From an uncultured Allomuricauda sp. (GTDB lineage Bacteria; Bacteroidota; Bacteroidia; Flavobacteriales; Flavobacteriaceae): a stretch of DNA of 64,000 nt. Positions 1-8,677 of the stretch are shown here, in pieces. Under the pieces are notes generated by a model that saw only the letters and a list, made by a program, of their open reading frames with translations, was not told the origin of the DNA and ran no database searches. Position numbers and translations under genes: made by a program. Location of the stretch: NCBI RefSeq assembly GCF_947499585.1, contig NZ_CANMOO010000001.1, forward strand, positions 682,001-746,000, given 5' to 3'. Position 1 is the stretch's first letter, and every line of letters starts with the position of its first letter.

Positions 1-534
1 AATGAATGTGCCATTGAAAATTTTATGGCGACAGTGTTCTGAATTCACTTGGCTAAAACCAAAAACCTCAGAGTCTGTCAATTTTCGCCCCAACTTTTGG
101 GAAAGGTTTTCCAAATAGCCTACTTCGTCTTCATTTAGTGCCAAACCTTCTTGCGCATTGTATCCGGCAATATCCTCAATTTCTAAAATGGGTTCAGGGG
201 TAATGCTAACCGTATAAACATTTTGATCAAGGCCATCATATTTTTGAAGCAGCATAGGGTCATAATCGGTATGGGCTTCTTCAACAGCATGGAATTCTTC
301 AATTCTGATGATTCCTTCAATCCCCATATTTTGGGTAATCTCCGTGGCATTGGTACTCCATGGGGTCACCATAGTTGCGCGGGGGCCAACAAAAAAGGCG
401 TCGAGAGACGCCATATTTATCTTAGGTTGGTTGCCGAACAACCATGTTAGTTTTTCAATGTCTTTTGGTGCAATTTCTTGAGCGGTTTGGACTGCGAACA
501 CTTTTGTCGCCACATCTCCAAAGAAATGAATCAT
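1..534 (-). CDS. purL: phosphoribosylformylglycinamidine synthase, N-terminal part (cut by window edge)
   Basis: The first 178 codons of a minus-strand gene running off the left edge, so the C-terminal part is missing. PurL makes FGAM from FGAR, ATP and glutamine in de novo purine synthesis. Translation begins MIHFFGDVATKVFAV, and residues 159-178 read GFSQVNSEHCRHKIFNGTFI, the conserved linker motif entering the first synthetase domain. The N-terminus matches the single-chain large PurL rather than the split PurL/PurQ/PurS form. The ATG at 534 is the first in-frame start and is preceded by a gene-free stretch. purB lies at the other edge of the window, but nothing shows that the two are co-regulated. 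Confidence 0.92.
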   Translation of the reverse strand, partial: MIHFFGDVATKVFAVQTAQEIAPKDIEKLTWLFGNQPKINMASLDAFFVGPRATMVTPWSTNATEITQNMGIEGIIRIEEFHAVEEAHTDYDPMLLQKYDGLDQNVYTVSITPEPILEIEDIAGYNAQEGLALNEDEVGYLENLSQKLGRKLTDSEVFGFSQVNSEHCRHKIFNGTFI

Positions 535-683
535 ATCAGCCTAGTTGTTGAACGGATTAAGAAAATGCAAATTTACAAGTTTAGCTCGAATTTTGATCTA
601 TAGAATGGGTGAGTTGTTAACTAGGGGTGTTGATAGGTTTGCGCACCATAGTTTAGTGTGATTGTCATTTTAAACTTTGTGCT

Positions 684-1193
684 TTAGGTGTTTTTTATTT
701 CCGTTATTCTTGCTAAATGATGATCGTCATGTTCAGCAACAAATAGAAACAAATCCATTACTCTCATTGGCTTTTCCAGTCGGGGATGTAGAGCCGTTTT
801 ATACACCTCTTGGTCAGATAATCCGGATAATTTTTCTAAAGTTGTTCTCCGTAATTCTTCAAACCTGGTTAGCAACTCATCGATGTCTTTGGAATTATGT
901 TGTGCGAAATCCGTTTGTTTGTTGTCTAAGTCAGTTGGCCTCAAATATTTTTCTTGATTTAATATGTCTTCTAGTCGTCCTTGCCATAATGGCTCCAAAT
1001 CAATTAGATGACCTATGTTTTCTTTTATGGACCATTTGTCCTGCGGTTTTGCTTCAAGCAGTTCTAATGGAATTTCTTCGATTTTGGAAGTTAAGCGAAG
1101 TGTGGTTCCCGTTAATCTTTCAATGATTGATGGAAAAATGTTTTGTTCGAATGAAAAATCAAATTTTCGTTCAAACCAGTTAATTTGTTTCAT
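684..1193 (-). CDS. DinB-family protein
   Basis: A 169-residue protein of the DinB/YfiT metal-binding four-helix-bundle superfamily, typical in length. The likely metal ligands form the family pattern of one His in helix 2 (His62 in GHLIDLE) and a C-terminal HxxH (His155 and His158 in EHDDHHLARI). Members include damage-inducible proteins and thiol-dependent transferases, so the substrate cannot be named. It stands alone, 117 bases from the SDR gene on the same strand and separated from it by that gene's terminator, so it probably has its own promoter. Confidence 0.8.
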   Translation of the reverse strand: MKQINWFERKFDFSFEQNIFPSIIERLTGTTLRLTSKIEEIPLELLEAKPQDKWSIKENIGHLIDLEPLWQGRLEDILNQEKYLRPTDLDNKQTDFAQHNSKDIDELLTRFEELRRTTLEKLSGLSDQEVYKTALHPRLEKPMRVMDLFLFVAEHDDHHLARITEIKNT

Positions 1194-1277
1194 AATCCAT
1201 ATTCATTTATGAGTTTTTTATTATCTCTTTAGAAAGTGCGTGAACAAAGGTAGCTAACTCTTGTATTTTGAAAAATA

Positions 1278-1297
1278 AAAGCCCCGAAAGGGGCTTT
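1278..1297 (-). terminator. rho-independent terminator after the SDR gene
   Basis: An 8-bp perfect stem (AAAGCCCC / GGGGCTTT) with a four-base loop, 12 bases past the SDR stop. On the minus strand it runs into TTATTTTTC, so it fits termination of the 1310-2071 gene. Confidence 0.8.
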
Positions 1298-1309
1298 AAA
1301 CAAAGTTTT

Positions 1310-2071
1310 TTAAACGAACATCCCGCCAGAGGCCTCAATGCGCTGGCCGTTTACCCATTTAGCATCTTCAGTACATAGAAAAGCAACAACACTACCAATA
1401 TCATCACTTTCCCCAACACGACCTAATGCAGTTAAAGAGGCAATCATATCCACTATTTGTGGGGCTTGCTCAAAACGTTCTTTATTAAAATCGGTATTGA
1501 TAGCACCAGGTGCAACGGTATTGGCTTTTATCCTGCGTTCACCTAACTCCTTGGCCAGATAGCGCGTAAATACTTCAATACCTCCTTTCATAACAGCATA
1601 GGCGGCATAGCCTGGAAAAGAAAAGCGTGCTAGACCACTGGAGATATTAATGATTCCTCCGTCATCGTTCATAACATCAAATAAGGTTTGGGTTAAGAAA
1701 TAAACTCCTTTCAAGTGCACATTCAACAGATCATCAAAGCCTTCTTCGGTTGTTTCCGCTATGGAGGCGTTGTATCCAAAACCAGCGTTGTTAATTAAGT
1801 AATCAATCTTATTGATGTTCCATTGTCCATCAAGCTCTTGAACCAATCGTTCTTTGAAAATTGGAAAATCATCCACCTTCCTAGTATCCAGTTGCAGTGC
1901 TATACCTTTACATCCCAATGCGGCTATTTCCTTTAGGGTGTCCTGTGCTGCCGCTTCATTTGAATTGTAAGTAATCACAACATTCAATCCTTTTTTAGCA
2001 ATGTTTAAGGCCATGTCTTTACCCAATCCTCGGCTGCCACCTGTTATCAATGCAATTTTTGTAGTATTCAT
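1310..2071 (-). CDS. SDR-family NAD(P)-dependent oxidoreductase
   Basis: A classical short-chain dehydrogenase/reductase of 253 residues. The Rossmann glycine motif GGSRGLG is at 11-17, NNAG at 94-97, and the catalytic set Ser145, Tyr158 and Lys162 has canonical spacing, followed by VAPGAINTDF. It should be a soluble cytoplasmic enzyme that reduces a carbonyl or oxidises an alcohol. It is most like the 3-oxoacyl-ACP reductase or glucose-dehydrogenase type, but the substrate is not readable. The AraC-type gene 88 bases upstream on the same strand may control it. Confidence 0.88.
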   Translation of the reverse strand: MNTTKIALITGGSRGLGKDMALNIAKKGLNVVITYNSNEAAAQDTLKEIAALGCKGIALQLDTRKVDDFPIFKERLVQELDGQWNINKIDYLINNAGFGYNASIAETTEEGFDDLLNVHLKGVYFLTQTLFDVMNDDGGIINISSGLARFSFPGYAAYAVMKGGIEVFTRYLAKELGERRIKANTVAPGAINTDFNKERFEQAPQIVDMIASLTALGRVGESDDIGSVVAFLCTEDAKWVNGQRIEASGGMFV

Positions 2072-2159
2072 GTGTTTTCAGTTTTAATTTTTGAACACCA
2101 CAAAGTTCTTTGTTATGGCAAGGATTTATTTGCGAACACCAATCCAATACTTGTAAAAA

Positions 2160-3068
2160 TCAAACAATTTCTGCTTTTCTGAACTTAAGAGGGGAATAGG
2201 AGGTGTATTTCTTGAAGAAATTTGAAAAATGTGCTGTTTCTTCGAACCCTAGGGAATGTCCAATTTCGGAAACGTTCCAGTTTGTATGTCGAATCAGAAT
2301 CTTGGACTCTTTTACAATCCTTTCTGCAATAAGAATGGAAGTGCTTTTTTGCATGGTTTCTTTTAAAGCCCTGTTTAAATGGTTAATATGAACACCCAAC
2401 TGTTTTGCAAAATCAGCAGGAGAACGCAATTGCATTCGTTGGGTTGGACTTTCAACTGGAAACTGTCTTTCCAACAATTCTGCAAACAATGAGGAAATTC
2501 GCTCTGAGGCATTGGAATGCATGTTGGAAGCAAGATTGGCAGGCTGAAGTTTCATTGCGGAATGAATCAGCTCAAAAACTAGGTTTCGAAGAATATCATA
2601 TTTGTAGGCATAATCGGAATTGATTTCGGCGAACATTCGTTTAAAAACAGGAGTAAATGAATCAACTTGGTCATCAGTCAATTCAAAAACAGGATGCCCG
2701 CTGGGTTGAAAAACAGGGTAATTCAATAAATTTCCAAACTGATGAAAAAAGGCTTCTGTGAATACACAGAAATAACCAGTGAGCTGTTCATCAATTTGCT
2801 CCCAGTTGTATGGAATTTGTGGATTTGAAAAAACAAAGACATGCTTATCCACATTCACAATTTTATCAGCATAATGCACCCTGCTTTTACCGGTGACCAA
2901 ACTTATCTTAAAATATTCCCTCCGGTTAAAGGGCATAGGCTTTGCTTTGGGGCCGGCAAACTCATCCAATTTGAATACATTAAAATGACCTATTCCAGAT
3001 TTTAAACTTTCAGGAACTTGATTGCCCGATTCTGAATAAAAGTTTTCTAAGGTCTTTTTCTTTACCAT
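2160..3068 (-). CDS. AraC-family transcriptional regulator
   Basis: A 302-residue protein with an N-terminal cupin-like sensor domain (about 30-150) and a C-terminal AraC double helix-turn-helix (about 200-302). The C-terminal half shows the family hallmark: a second HTH reading NVSEIGHSLGFEETAHFSNFFKKY followed in pattern by SPLKFRK (hallmark residues G, F, H, F and P are present). It probably activates the SDR gene that follows it on the same strand. The inducer is unknown. It is transcribed divergently from the AbgB-like gene at 3258. Confidence 0.87.
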   Translation of the reverse strand: MVKKKTLENFYSESGNQVPESLKSGIGHFNVFKLDEFAGPKAKPMPFNRREYFKISLVTGKSRVHYADKIVNVDKHVFVFSNPQIPYNWEQIDEQLTGYFCVFTEAFFHQFGNLLNYPVFQPSGHPVFELTDDQVDSFTPVFKRMFAEINSDYAYKYDILRNLVFELIHSAMKLQPANLASNMHSNASERISSLFAELLERQFPVESPTQRMQLRSPADFAKQLGVHINHLNRALKETMQKSTSILIAERIVKESKILIRHTNWNVSEIGHSLGFEETAHFSNFFKKYTSYSPLKFRKAEIV

Positions 3069-3257
3069 AAATCAAATTTATGAAAATCAAACAAAGAGGT
3101 GATTAGAAAATTAAAGAAAGGACTAAAACGTAATTTTCAAAATGATGCTAACTAAACTACCTTTTTGAAGAAACATGAATAAAACAGGAATGATGATTCT
3201 GCTCATCCTAATATTTAGTATTTTAGAAGGATAGTTTGCTAATTCAAATCCAACTCT

Positions 3258-4862
3258 ATGAAATCTAATTACCACGCTTTACGAGGCTTATTTTTTGTGT
3301 TGACCCTTACAATGGGAGTATCATTGGTTTATGGCCAAAAAACCTATTCAAAATCTAAAATTGCTAAACTGAAAACAGAGGTCGCTGCTTTGGTAGAAGC
3401 TGATAAAAAACAGGCTCAAGTGATGGTAGATAAAATTTTCAGCTTTGCCGAACTTGGTTTTCAAGAGGTAGAAAGTTCCAAATATCTTACAGGTATCTTA
3501 AAAGACAACGGTTTTACCGTGGAAAATTCTATTTCGGGTATTCCCACGGCTTGGTTTGCTAAATGGAGCAATGGTGATGGACCTGTAATTGCGATTGGTA
3601 GTGATGTTGATTGTATTCCTAAAGCATCACAATACCCCGGAGTGGCCTATCATAAACCTATGGTTGATGGTGCACCTGGTCATGGCGAAGGGCATAATTC
3701 AGGTATCCCCCTAAATATTTCAGCTGTTTTGGCGGTAAAGAAAATCATGGAGCGTGAGCAAATTGGTGGTACGCTAATTGTTTGGCCAGGGATTGCGGAA
3801 GAATTGGTAGCGGCTAAAGCATGGTACGTACGTGATGGCCTTTTTGATAATATTGATATGTGCATTTTTACACATGTAAGCAATAATTTGAGTGTAAGTT
3901 ACGGTCCTGCACGGGGTACTGGGCTCATCTCAGTAGAATATTCTTTTGAAGGAGAAGCCGCGCACTCAGCTGGCTCTCCATGGAGGGGACGTAGTGCTTT
4001 GGATGCGGCAGAGCTTATGAACATCGGTTGGAATTATAAACGTGAGCATTTGCATCCGCTACGTCGTTCGCACTCTATTTTTACAGATGCCGGTGACCAA
4101 CCCAATGTGGTGCCTTCAAAGGCGTCTATCTGGTTTTACTTTAGAGATATTAAATATGAAGGTATTATGGATATGTACGCTACCGCCAATGATATGGCAA
4201 AAGGGGCTGCACTAATGACAGGAACCACCATGAAATCTAAAGTTTTGGGTGCTGCATGGCCAAGACATTTTAATAAAGTGATTGCAGAGACCATGTATTC
4301 GAATATTAAAAAGGTAGGACTGCCCAATTGGTCTGAGGCTGACCAAACTTTGGCTAAAGCCGTACAAACGGAAGTGAGCTCTAAGAAAATTGAAGGATTG
4401 GCTGTAAAATTAGATACTATTGGATTGCCGGTGGTGGATCCCATTAGCGGTGGGTCTGATGATATTGGTGATATCTCTTGGAAAGTGCCTACGGTGACCA
4501 TGCGTTTTCCTTCTAATATTCCTGGTTTACAAGGACATCATTGGAGCAATGCCATAGCCATGGCCACACCCATAGCGCATAAAGGGGTAGTAGCAGGTGC
4601 AAAAGTGGAGGCAATGACCCTTATCGACTTTCTGCTTAAGCCTGAGCTTTTAAAACAAGCCTGGGATTATTTTAATAACGAACAAACCAAAGAGACCAAG
4701 TTTGAGCCTATGATTTCTGAGGACGATATGCCACCCATATATTTAAACAAAGACAAACAAGACCAGTTCAGAACTGCCCTTGAAAAGTTTTATTATGATG
4801 AAACTAAATATGACAGCTATCTAGAACAACTGGGAGTAAGTTACCCAACCTTGAAAGAATAA
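3258..4862 (+). CDS. M20-family amidohydrolase, AbgB-like, exported
   Basis: A 534-residue M20/M20D hydrolase resembling subunit B of p-aminobenzoyl-glutamate hydrolase and related amidohydrolases. Residues 1-26 form a signal peptide ending VSLVYGQ, so it acts in the periplasm or outside; E. coli AbgB lacks this. Visible metal-site elements are Asp116/Asp118 (GSDVDC), the GHGEGHNSG segment at 141-149, Glu181/Glu182 (PGIAEE), His206 and a late GHHWSN. It probably cleaves an amide bond of an aminoacylated substrate; the substrate is not known. It stands alone and is convergent with the rRNA methyltransferase gene, with 6 bases between the stops. Confidence 0.83.
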   Translation: MKSNYHALRGLFFVLTLTMGVSLVYGQKTYSKSKIAKLKTEVAALVEADKKQAQVMVDKIFSFAELGFQEVESSKYLTGILKDNGFTVENSISGIPTAWFAKWSNGDGPVIAIGSDVDCIPKASQYPGVAYHKPMVDGAPGHGEGHNSGIPLNISAVLAVKKIMEREQIGGTLIVWPGIAEELVAAKAWYVRDGLFDNIDMCIFTHVSNNLSVSYGPARGTGLISVEYSFEGEAAHSAGSPWRGRSALDAAELMNIGWNYKREHLHPLRRSHSIFTDAGDQPNVVPSKASIWFYFRDIKYEGIMDMYATANDMAKGAALMTGTTMKSKVLGAAWPRHFNKVIAETMYSNIKKVGLPNWSEADQTLAKAVQTEVSSKKIEGLAVKLDTIGLPVVDPISGGSDDIGDISWKVPTVTMRFPSNIPGLQGHHWSNAIAMATPIAHKGVVAGAKVEAMTLIDFLLKPELLKQAWDYFNNEQTKETKFEPMISEDDMPPIYLNKDKQDQFRTALEKFYYDETKYDSYLEQLGVSYPTLKE

Positions 4863-4868
4863 TAGGGG

Positions 4869-6080
4869 CTAACTTCTTTTTAAAAGGGCCATGTAAAATC
4901 CGTCATAACCTCTTTCGGAAGCGTAGATGTTTTGATCTTTGACCAATTCAAATCCTTCTCCGGATTCAGAATTTAAGAAAGTTGAAACTTGTTCTGTGTT
5001 TTCTTGCGGAAGAATGGAACAGGTGGCGTATACCATTTGCCCGCCTTTTTTGACCATTTTGCTATAATTCTGAAGAATTTCTTGCTGCACGCCCATGATT
5101 CGTTCTATGAATTGGGGCTCCAATTTCCACTTGGAATCAGGGTTTCTTCTTATCACACCCAAACCAGAACAAGGAGCGTCCAGTAAAACTCTGTCTGCAC
5201 TATTGTGTAGTTTTTTAATCACTTTTGTAGAGTCTATAGTTCTGGTCTCTACATTGTGAACACCATTACGTCTTGTGCGTATTTTTAGCTTTTTTAGTTT
5301 ACTTTCATAAATATCCAAAGCGATGAGTTGCCCTTTATTTTCCATTTGGGAAGCAAGATGTAAGGTCTTGCCTCCAGCTCCAGCGCAAGCGTCAATAACA
5401 CGTTGACCGGGTTGCGCTTCTAAAAATGGAGCGACCAATTGTGAAGATGCATCTTGTACTTCAAAAAAGCCATTTGCAAAAGCTTCTGTGGTAAAAACAT
5501 TTTTGCGCTCTTTTAGTTTCAATGCATCTGGGTATCCATCAATGGCAATGGTTTCAATTTCATTTTCGGCAAGCAAAGCCTGAAGCTGTGTTTTCTGAAT
5601 TTTAAGGGTATTGGTCCTTAGGATAACTTCAGCTTGTTTATTTAGAGCTGCAATTTCCTTGGTCCATAGATTGTTTCCAAGGGCTTGCTCTCCGAGTTCA
5701 TCTAGCCAATCTGGAACTGATTCCCTGAACTTTCTTATTTTGGATAGTTCATCAAACTTACCTTTTATGCGTCTTTCCGGGGTTTCTTCCAGCTGTTTCC
5801 AATCTGGTAAACTAATACCTTTTAGAACACACCAAACTGTAAATAATCGAAACAGATTTGGTCTTGAATAGGGCTCATTTACTTCTGCAATTTCAGTATA
5901 CAAACGCTTCCAACGTACAATATCATAAGTGGTTTCAGCAATAAAACCTCTATCACGGGCTCCCCAGCGTTTATCGTATCGCAATACTTTTTCAATGACC
6001 TTGTCTGCATATTCCTTCTCATTGAAGATTAGGTTCAAGGCATCTATAACGGCAAAGACGAGGTTTCTATGTAAACGCAT
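4869..6080 (-). CDS. RsmB/NOP2-type RNA m5C methyltransferase
   Basis: A 403-residue SAM-dependent RNA (cytosine-5) methyltransferase. The N-terminal 150 residues resemble the NusB-like part of RsmB. The catalytic domain has motif I DACAGAGGKTLHLA (from 230), motif IV DAPCSGLG (Cys304) and motif VI YATCSILPQEN (nucleophile Cys354), so both cysteines of the two-cysteine mechanism are intact. The expected target is 16S rRNA (C967 in E. coli RsmB), but Bacteroidota members can differ in the position modified. The start at 6080 is the first ATG and gives the family length. Confidence 0.88.
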   Translation of the reverse strand: MRLHRNLVFAVIDALNLIFNEKEYADKVIEKVLRYDKRWGARDRGFIAETTYDIVRWKRLYTEIAEVNEPYSRPNLFRLFTVWCVLKGISLPDWKQLEETPERRIKGKFDELSKIRKFRESVPDWLDELGEQALGNNLWTKEIAALNKQAEVILRTNTLKIQKTQLQALLAENEIETIAIDGYPDALKLKERKNVFTTEAFANGFFEVQDASSQLVAPFLEAQPGQRVIDACAGAGGKTLHLASQMENKGQLIALDIYESKLKKLKIRTRRNGVHNVETRTIDSTKVIKKLHNSADRVLLDAPCSGLGVIRRNPDSKWKLEPQFIERIMGVQQEILQNYSKMVKKGGQMVYATCSILPQENTEQVSTFLNSESGEGFELVKDQNIYASERGYDGFYMALLKRS

Positions 6081-6152
6081 CCTGAAAATTTTAGGAATGC
6101 AAAGGTATGGTTTCTTATATGATTCCGATTACATTTGAAGAAACCTTATAAA

Positions 6153-7184
6153 ATGGCAAAAAAGCTAATATTTATTGTTGCATTAATGATAATTGGGTGT
6201 TCCCAAAAAGAGAAGTCGCAAAACTTTTCAACAGTTGAAATAGAGACGATTTTCAGTGATTCGGTAAGTATCAGGGCAATTGAGTTTTTGGATAATAAAA
6301 CATTGGCGTTTGCGGGGAGCAATGGAGTTTATGGTTCTGTTGATGTTAGAACAAGTAAGGTTCGAACCAATATTCAAAAATTTGATACGATACTTCCCGA
6401 ATTTAGAGCTGTAGCACATACAAAAGTTGACTTTTTTATGCTTTCGGTGGCTAATCCTGCATTGTTATACAAAACTGGTGAAAATGGTAAGATGGAATTG
6501 GTTTACAAGGAAGAAAACGAAGGTGTTTTCTATGATGCCATGAAGTTTTGGAACGATAGAGAAGGTATTGCCATTGGTGATAGCATGGAAGGTTGTTTAT
6601 CTATCATTATAACAAGAAATGGAGGGAATAATTGGATCAAACTTTCTTGCAATGTATTGCCAAAAGCAAAAGAAGGAGAAGGTGCATTTGCAGCCAGTAA
6701 TACCAATATTGAAATTGTTGGGAATAAGGTGTGGATAGCTTCTACTTCCGGTACTGTTTATTATTCTTCAGATAAGGGGCAATCATGGGAAATACAACAA
6801 ACATCAATATTGAGCGGAGAGCCAACGGAAGGAATTTATTCTGTTGATTTTTATGATGAAAACTTGGGATTTGGAATAGGAGGAAACTATTTAAAGCCCA
6901 CTGCCAATGCTAAAAACAAAATAGTGACCAAAGATGGCGGGAAGACATGGAAGCTTGTTGCGGATGGACAAGAGCCTGGTTATAGAAGTTGTGTGCAATT
7001 TGTTCCAAATTCTAGTGGGAAAGGTATAGTGACAGTTGGATTCACAGGGATTTCATATTCAAATAATCAAGGTGAAACATGGAAGCCATTGAGTGAAGAA
7101 GGTTTTTACACTATTCGTTTTTTGAATGATTCGACGGCGTATGCCGCGGGGAAAAATAGGATTGCAAGGTTGGTATTTAAATAA
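6153..7184 (+). CDS. lipoprotein with YCF48/BNR-like beta-propeller
   Basis: Starting at the second in-frame ATG (6153; the first, at 6135, adds six residues), the protein begins with a clear lipoprotein signal, MAKKLIFIVALMIIGC, with Cys16 as the lipidation site. The rest is a predicted propeller with repeated Asp-box-like elements such as SSDKGQSWE and TKDGGKTWK and another ending NNQGETWK, as in YCF48/photosystem-assembly-like and sialidase-like folds. In heterotrophic Bacteroidota these are secreted proteins of unknown role, often annotated oxidoreductases without evidence. It ends directly at a strong hairpin terminator. Confidence 0.72.
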   Translation: MAKKLIFIVALMIIGCSQKEKSQNFSTVEIETIFSDSVSIRAIEFLDNKTLAFAGSNGVYGSVDVRTSKVRTNIQKFDTILPEFRAVAHTKVDFFMLSVANPALLYKTGENGKMELVYKEENEGVFYDAMKFWNDREGIAIGDSMEGCLSIIITRNGGNNWIKLSCNVLPKAKEGEGAFAASNTNIEIVGNKVWIASTSGTVYYSSDKGQSWEIQQTSILSGEPTEGIYSVDFYDENLGFGIGGNYLKPTANAKNKIVTKDGGKTWKLVADGQEPGYRSCVQFVPNSSGKGIVTVGFTGISYSNNQGETWKPLSEEGFYTIRFLNDSTAYAAGKNRIARLVFK

Positions 7185-7211
7185 AAGAGCGACGATACAA
7201 TCGTCGCTCTT
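7185..7211. terminator. strong bidirectional hairpin between convergent genes
   Basis: A perfect 12-bp stem (AAGAGCGACGAT with its complement) and a three-base loop. It begins right after the stop of the plus-strand propeller gene and lies 23 bases after the stop of the minus-strand 7235-7585 gene. The minus-strand side has the better T-rich tail. Confidence 0.75.
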
Positions 7212-7234
7212 CAACTAAAAAACAACCAAACCAA

Positions 7235-7585
7235 CTAAACGTTTACTACTATGTAATTTCTACCGGTTTTCTTATACCAAATACCTCTGTATTTGTATAA
7301 TTTTCTTCCATTGACCACTACAACTTTTCTGGCTCTCGGGAGTCTTCTTACTTTAATTCCTACTGGCGCAGCACATACCACATATTTTTTGTTTTGTGCT
7401 TTGTACCATACTCCATCAGCGAAATGGAAATTGGTTTTGTTGTGGACCACCACTTTGGGTTTAGTAACCTTTGTTACGACCGTACCGTGTTTTGGATATA
7501 CACGAACAACCATTCGTTGTGCATTTGCAGTGACCATAGTTCCTAAAAATGCGACTACAACCAATATTGTTTTTATTGCTTTCAT
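7235..7585 (-). CDS. small secreted basic protein, DUF6515-like
   Basis: A 116-residue exported protein with a signal peptide (residues 1-22, ending TANAQ). The mature part is very basic and contains two related motifs, FHFADGVWYK and LYKYRGIWYKK, around a VCAAPVGIKVRRLP segment. This layout resembles the DUF6515 type of small Bacteroidota surface proteins, but the match is by eye. No enzymatic residues are evident, and binding to an anionic surface would be a guess. It has its own downstream terminator and stands just past the ECF operon terminator, so it is probably a separate unit. Confidence 0.65.
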   Translation of the reverse strand: MKAIKTILVVVAFLGTMVTANAQRMVVRVYPKHGTVVTKVTKPKVVVHNKTNFHFADGVWYKAQNKKYVVCAAPVGIKVRRLPRARKVVVVNGRKLYKYRGIWYKKTGRNYIVVNV

Positions 7586-7646
7586 ACTATTTATTTTAAT
7601 GGTTTTCTAATAGTATGACTTTAGTATTGGAAGAAGGTTTAATTGT

Positions 7647-7670
7647 AAAAGGAGCCGAAAGGCTCCTTTT
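7647..7670 (-). terminator. terminator after the ECF sigma operon
   Basis: A 10-bp stem AAAAGGAGCC / GGCTCCTTTT with a four-base loop, 26 bases past the stop of the 7696-8139 gene. The stem itself ends in four T on either strand. Confidence 0.7.
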
Positions 7671-7695
7671 TAATGTATTTTATCGAGTTTTGGTT

Positions 7696-8139
7696 TTATC
7701 CACCACCCATTTTACGTTTTCGGTATTGTTGTAATAATCGTTTTTTAAAATCTTCTTCTGCTTTTAAGAGGAGCAACGTCTTTTTGGGTGGGATTACTTT
7801 CCTGATTTTTGCTATAAAATCTTGTTCAGCATTGTACTTCTTCTCGTGCATGACAATATATTTGTCCAATAGTGCGGAAGTTTCTTCTTCGGACATATTT
7901 TCAAGTAGTGCAGCTTGGGATTTTAATTCTATCCGTTCATTTCGTCTAATACTCCCCAATATTTTTTCGTGTTCATTGTAAATGGGCCAAAACAGTTGCG
8001 CTTCTTCACTTGTTAGGTTTAATCTCTCCGTGATAAAGGCCACTTTTAGTGTTTTTATGCGTTCCCTTCCAGGACCTTGAGCATAAAACCAGGTGGCGCT
8101 CATCATAAGCATGGATAGTATGAGTAGTCTTTTATTCAT
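7696..8139 (-). CDS. Spy/CpxP-like periplasmic protein of an ECF operon
   Basis: A 147-residue exported protein with a signal peptide 1-20 ending WFYAQ. The mature part is helical and highly charged, with LTSEEAQLFWPIYNEHE at about 43-59, an LTxxQ/E motif of the type seen in Spy/CpxP-like periplasmic proteins. Flavobacterial homologues next to sigma genes are often called sensor of ECF-type sigma factor. Its start overlaps the preceding gene by 8 bases, so the two are translationally coupled. It is the last gene of a three-gene operon with a sigma factor and a membrane anti-sigma-like protein. A role in sensing envelope stress is inferred. Confidence 0.72.
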   Translation of the reverse strand: MNKRLLILSMLMMSATWFYAQGPGRERIKTLKVAFITERLNLTSEEAQLFWPIYNEHEKILGSIRRNERIELKSQAALLENMSEEETSALLDKYIVMHEKKYNAEQDFIAKIRKVIPPKKTLLLLKAEEDFKKRLLQQYRKRKMGGG

Positions 8140-8644
8140 AATAGTTGTAATCTAAATTTAAATCCTCAATGTCCTCCACATTTTCATCTAAATATTCAAG
8201 GATGTTTTCATCTTTAAGGGCATTGTCCAATACATCATTTACTTCCAGACTGTTTAAGGACACTACTTCTGCTATTTCGTAAGTGCTCATATCAAGTTCT
8301 GTAGTTTCAAAATACGCGTCTATTTCTGCACTGACCAAATCTTCAAATGTTATTGGCGCATCTGTTTTCCAGGTTAGTCCAAAAATCAAAATAAATATGG
8401 CAGCAATTGCAGCAGCACTGTAATAGAATTTTTTATAGGACTTTAATTGAACAACTTTGACCTCTTTTGTTTCCACTTTAAAAGTATCAAAATACTCTTC
8501 TGGAACACTAAAACCATCAGATTTTGGAATTATGGATTTTCCCTGTTCATTTTCTTCCTCGTTAATTTTGTCCATGAGTCGCTCATGGAAACTATCAAAG
8601 TAACCTTCAGGGGTTTTGAATTTATTTTTGTGGTCCTTTTTCAT
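8132..8644 (-). CDS. membrane protein, probable anti-sigma factor of the ECF operon
   Basis: A 170-residue protein starting at MKKDHKNKF (an in-frame ATG eight codons upstream is less likely). Two related motifs, FKTPEGYFDSF and FSVPEEYFDTF, precede a single membrane helix at about 80-97 (YYSAAAIAAIFILIFGLTW). The C-terminal half is strongly acidic and would lie in the periplasm. There is no recognisable zinc anti-sigma motif (HxxxCxxC). Position between the sigma gene and the Spy-like gene, and the one-helix topology, suggest it holds the sigma factor at the membrane; this is inference from context. Confidence 0.65.
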   Translation of the reverse strand: MKKDHKNKFKTPEGYFDSFHERLMDKINEEENEQGKSIIPKSDGFSVPEEYFDTFKVETKEVKVVQLKSYKKFYYSAAAIAAIFILIFGLTWKTDAPITFEDLVSAEIDAYFETTELDMSTYEIAEVVSLNSLEVNDVLDNALKDENILEYLDENVEDIEDLNLDYNYYE

Positions 8645-8677
8645 ACTACGACTTTGACTTTTAATCACTTAAAAGGT

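Noticed and set aside
223..450. A 75-codon plus-strand frame at the left edge
   Set aside because: Antisense to the conserved purL coding region; no family resemblance.
677..1126. A 149-codon plus-strand frame
   Set aside because: Shadow of the DinB-family gene on the opposite strand, with frequent Phe/Leu/Cys typical of an antisense translation.
3175..3234. A 19-codon hydrophobic open frame (MNKTGMMILLILIFSILEG) before the AbgB-like gene
   Set aside because: Too short to support by sequence alone; it could be a leader peptide or a gene remnant, and nothing else backs it.
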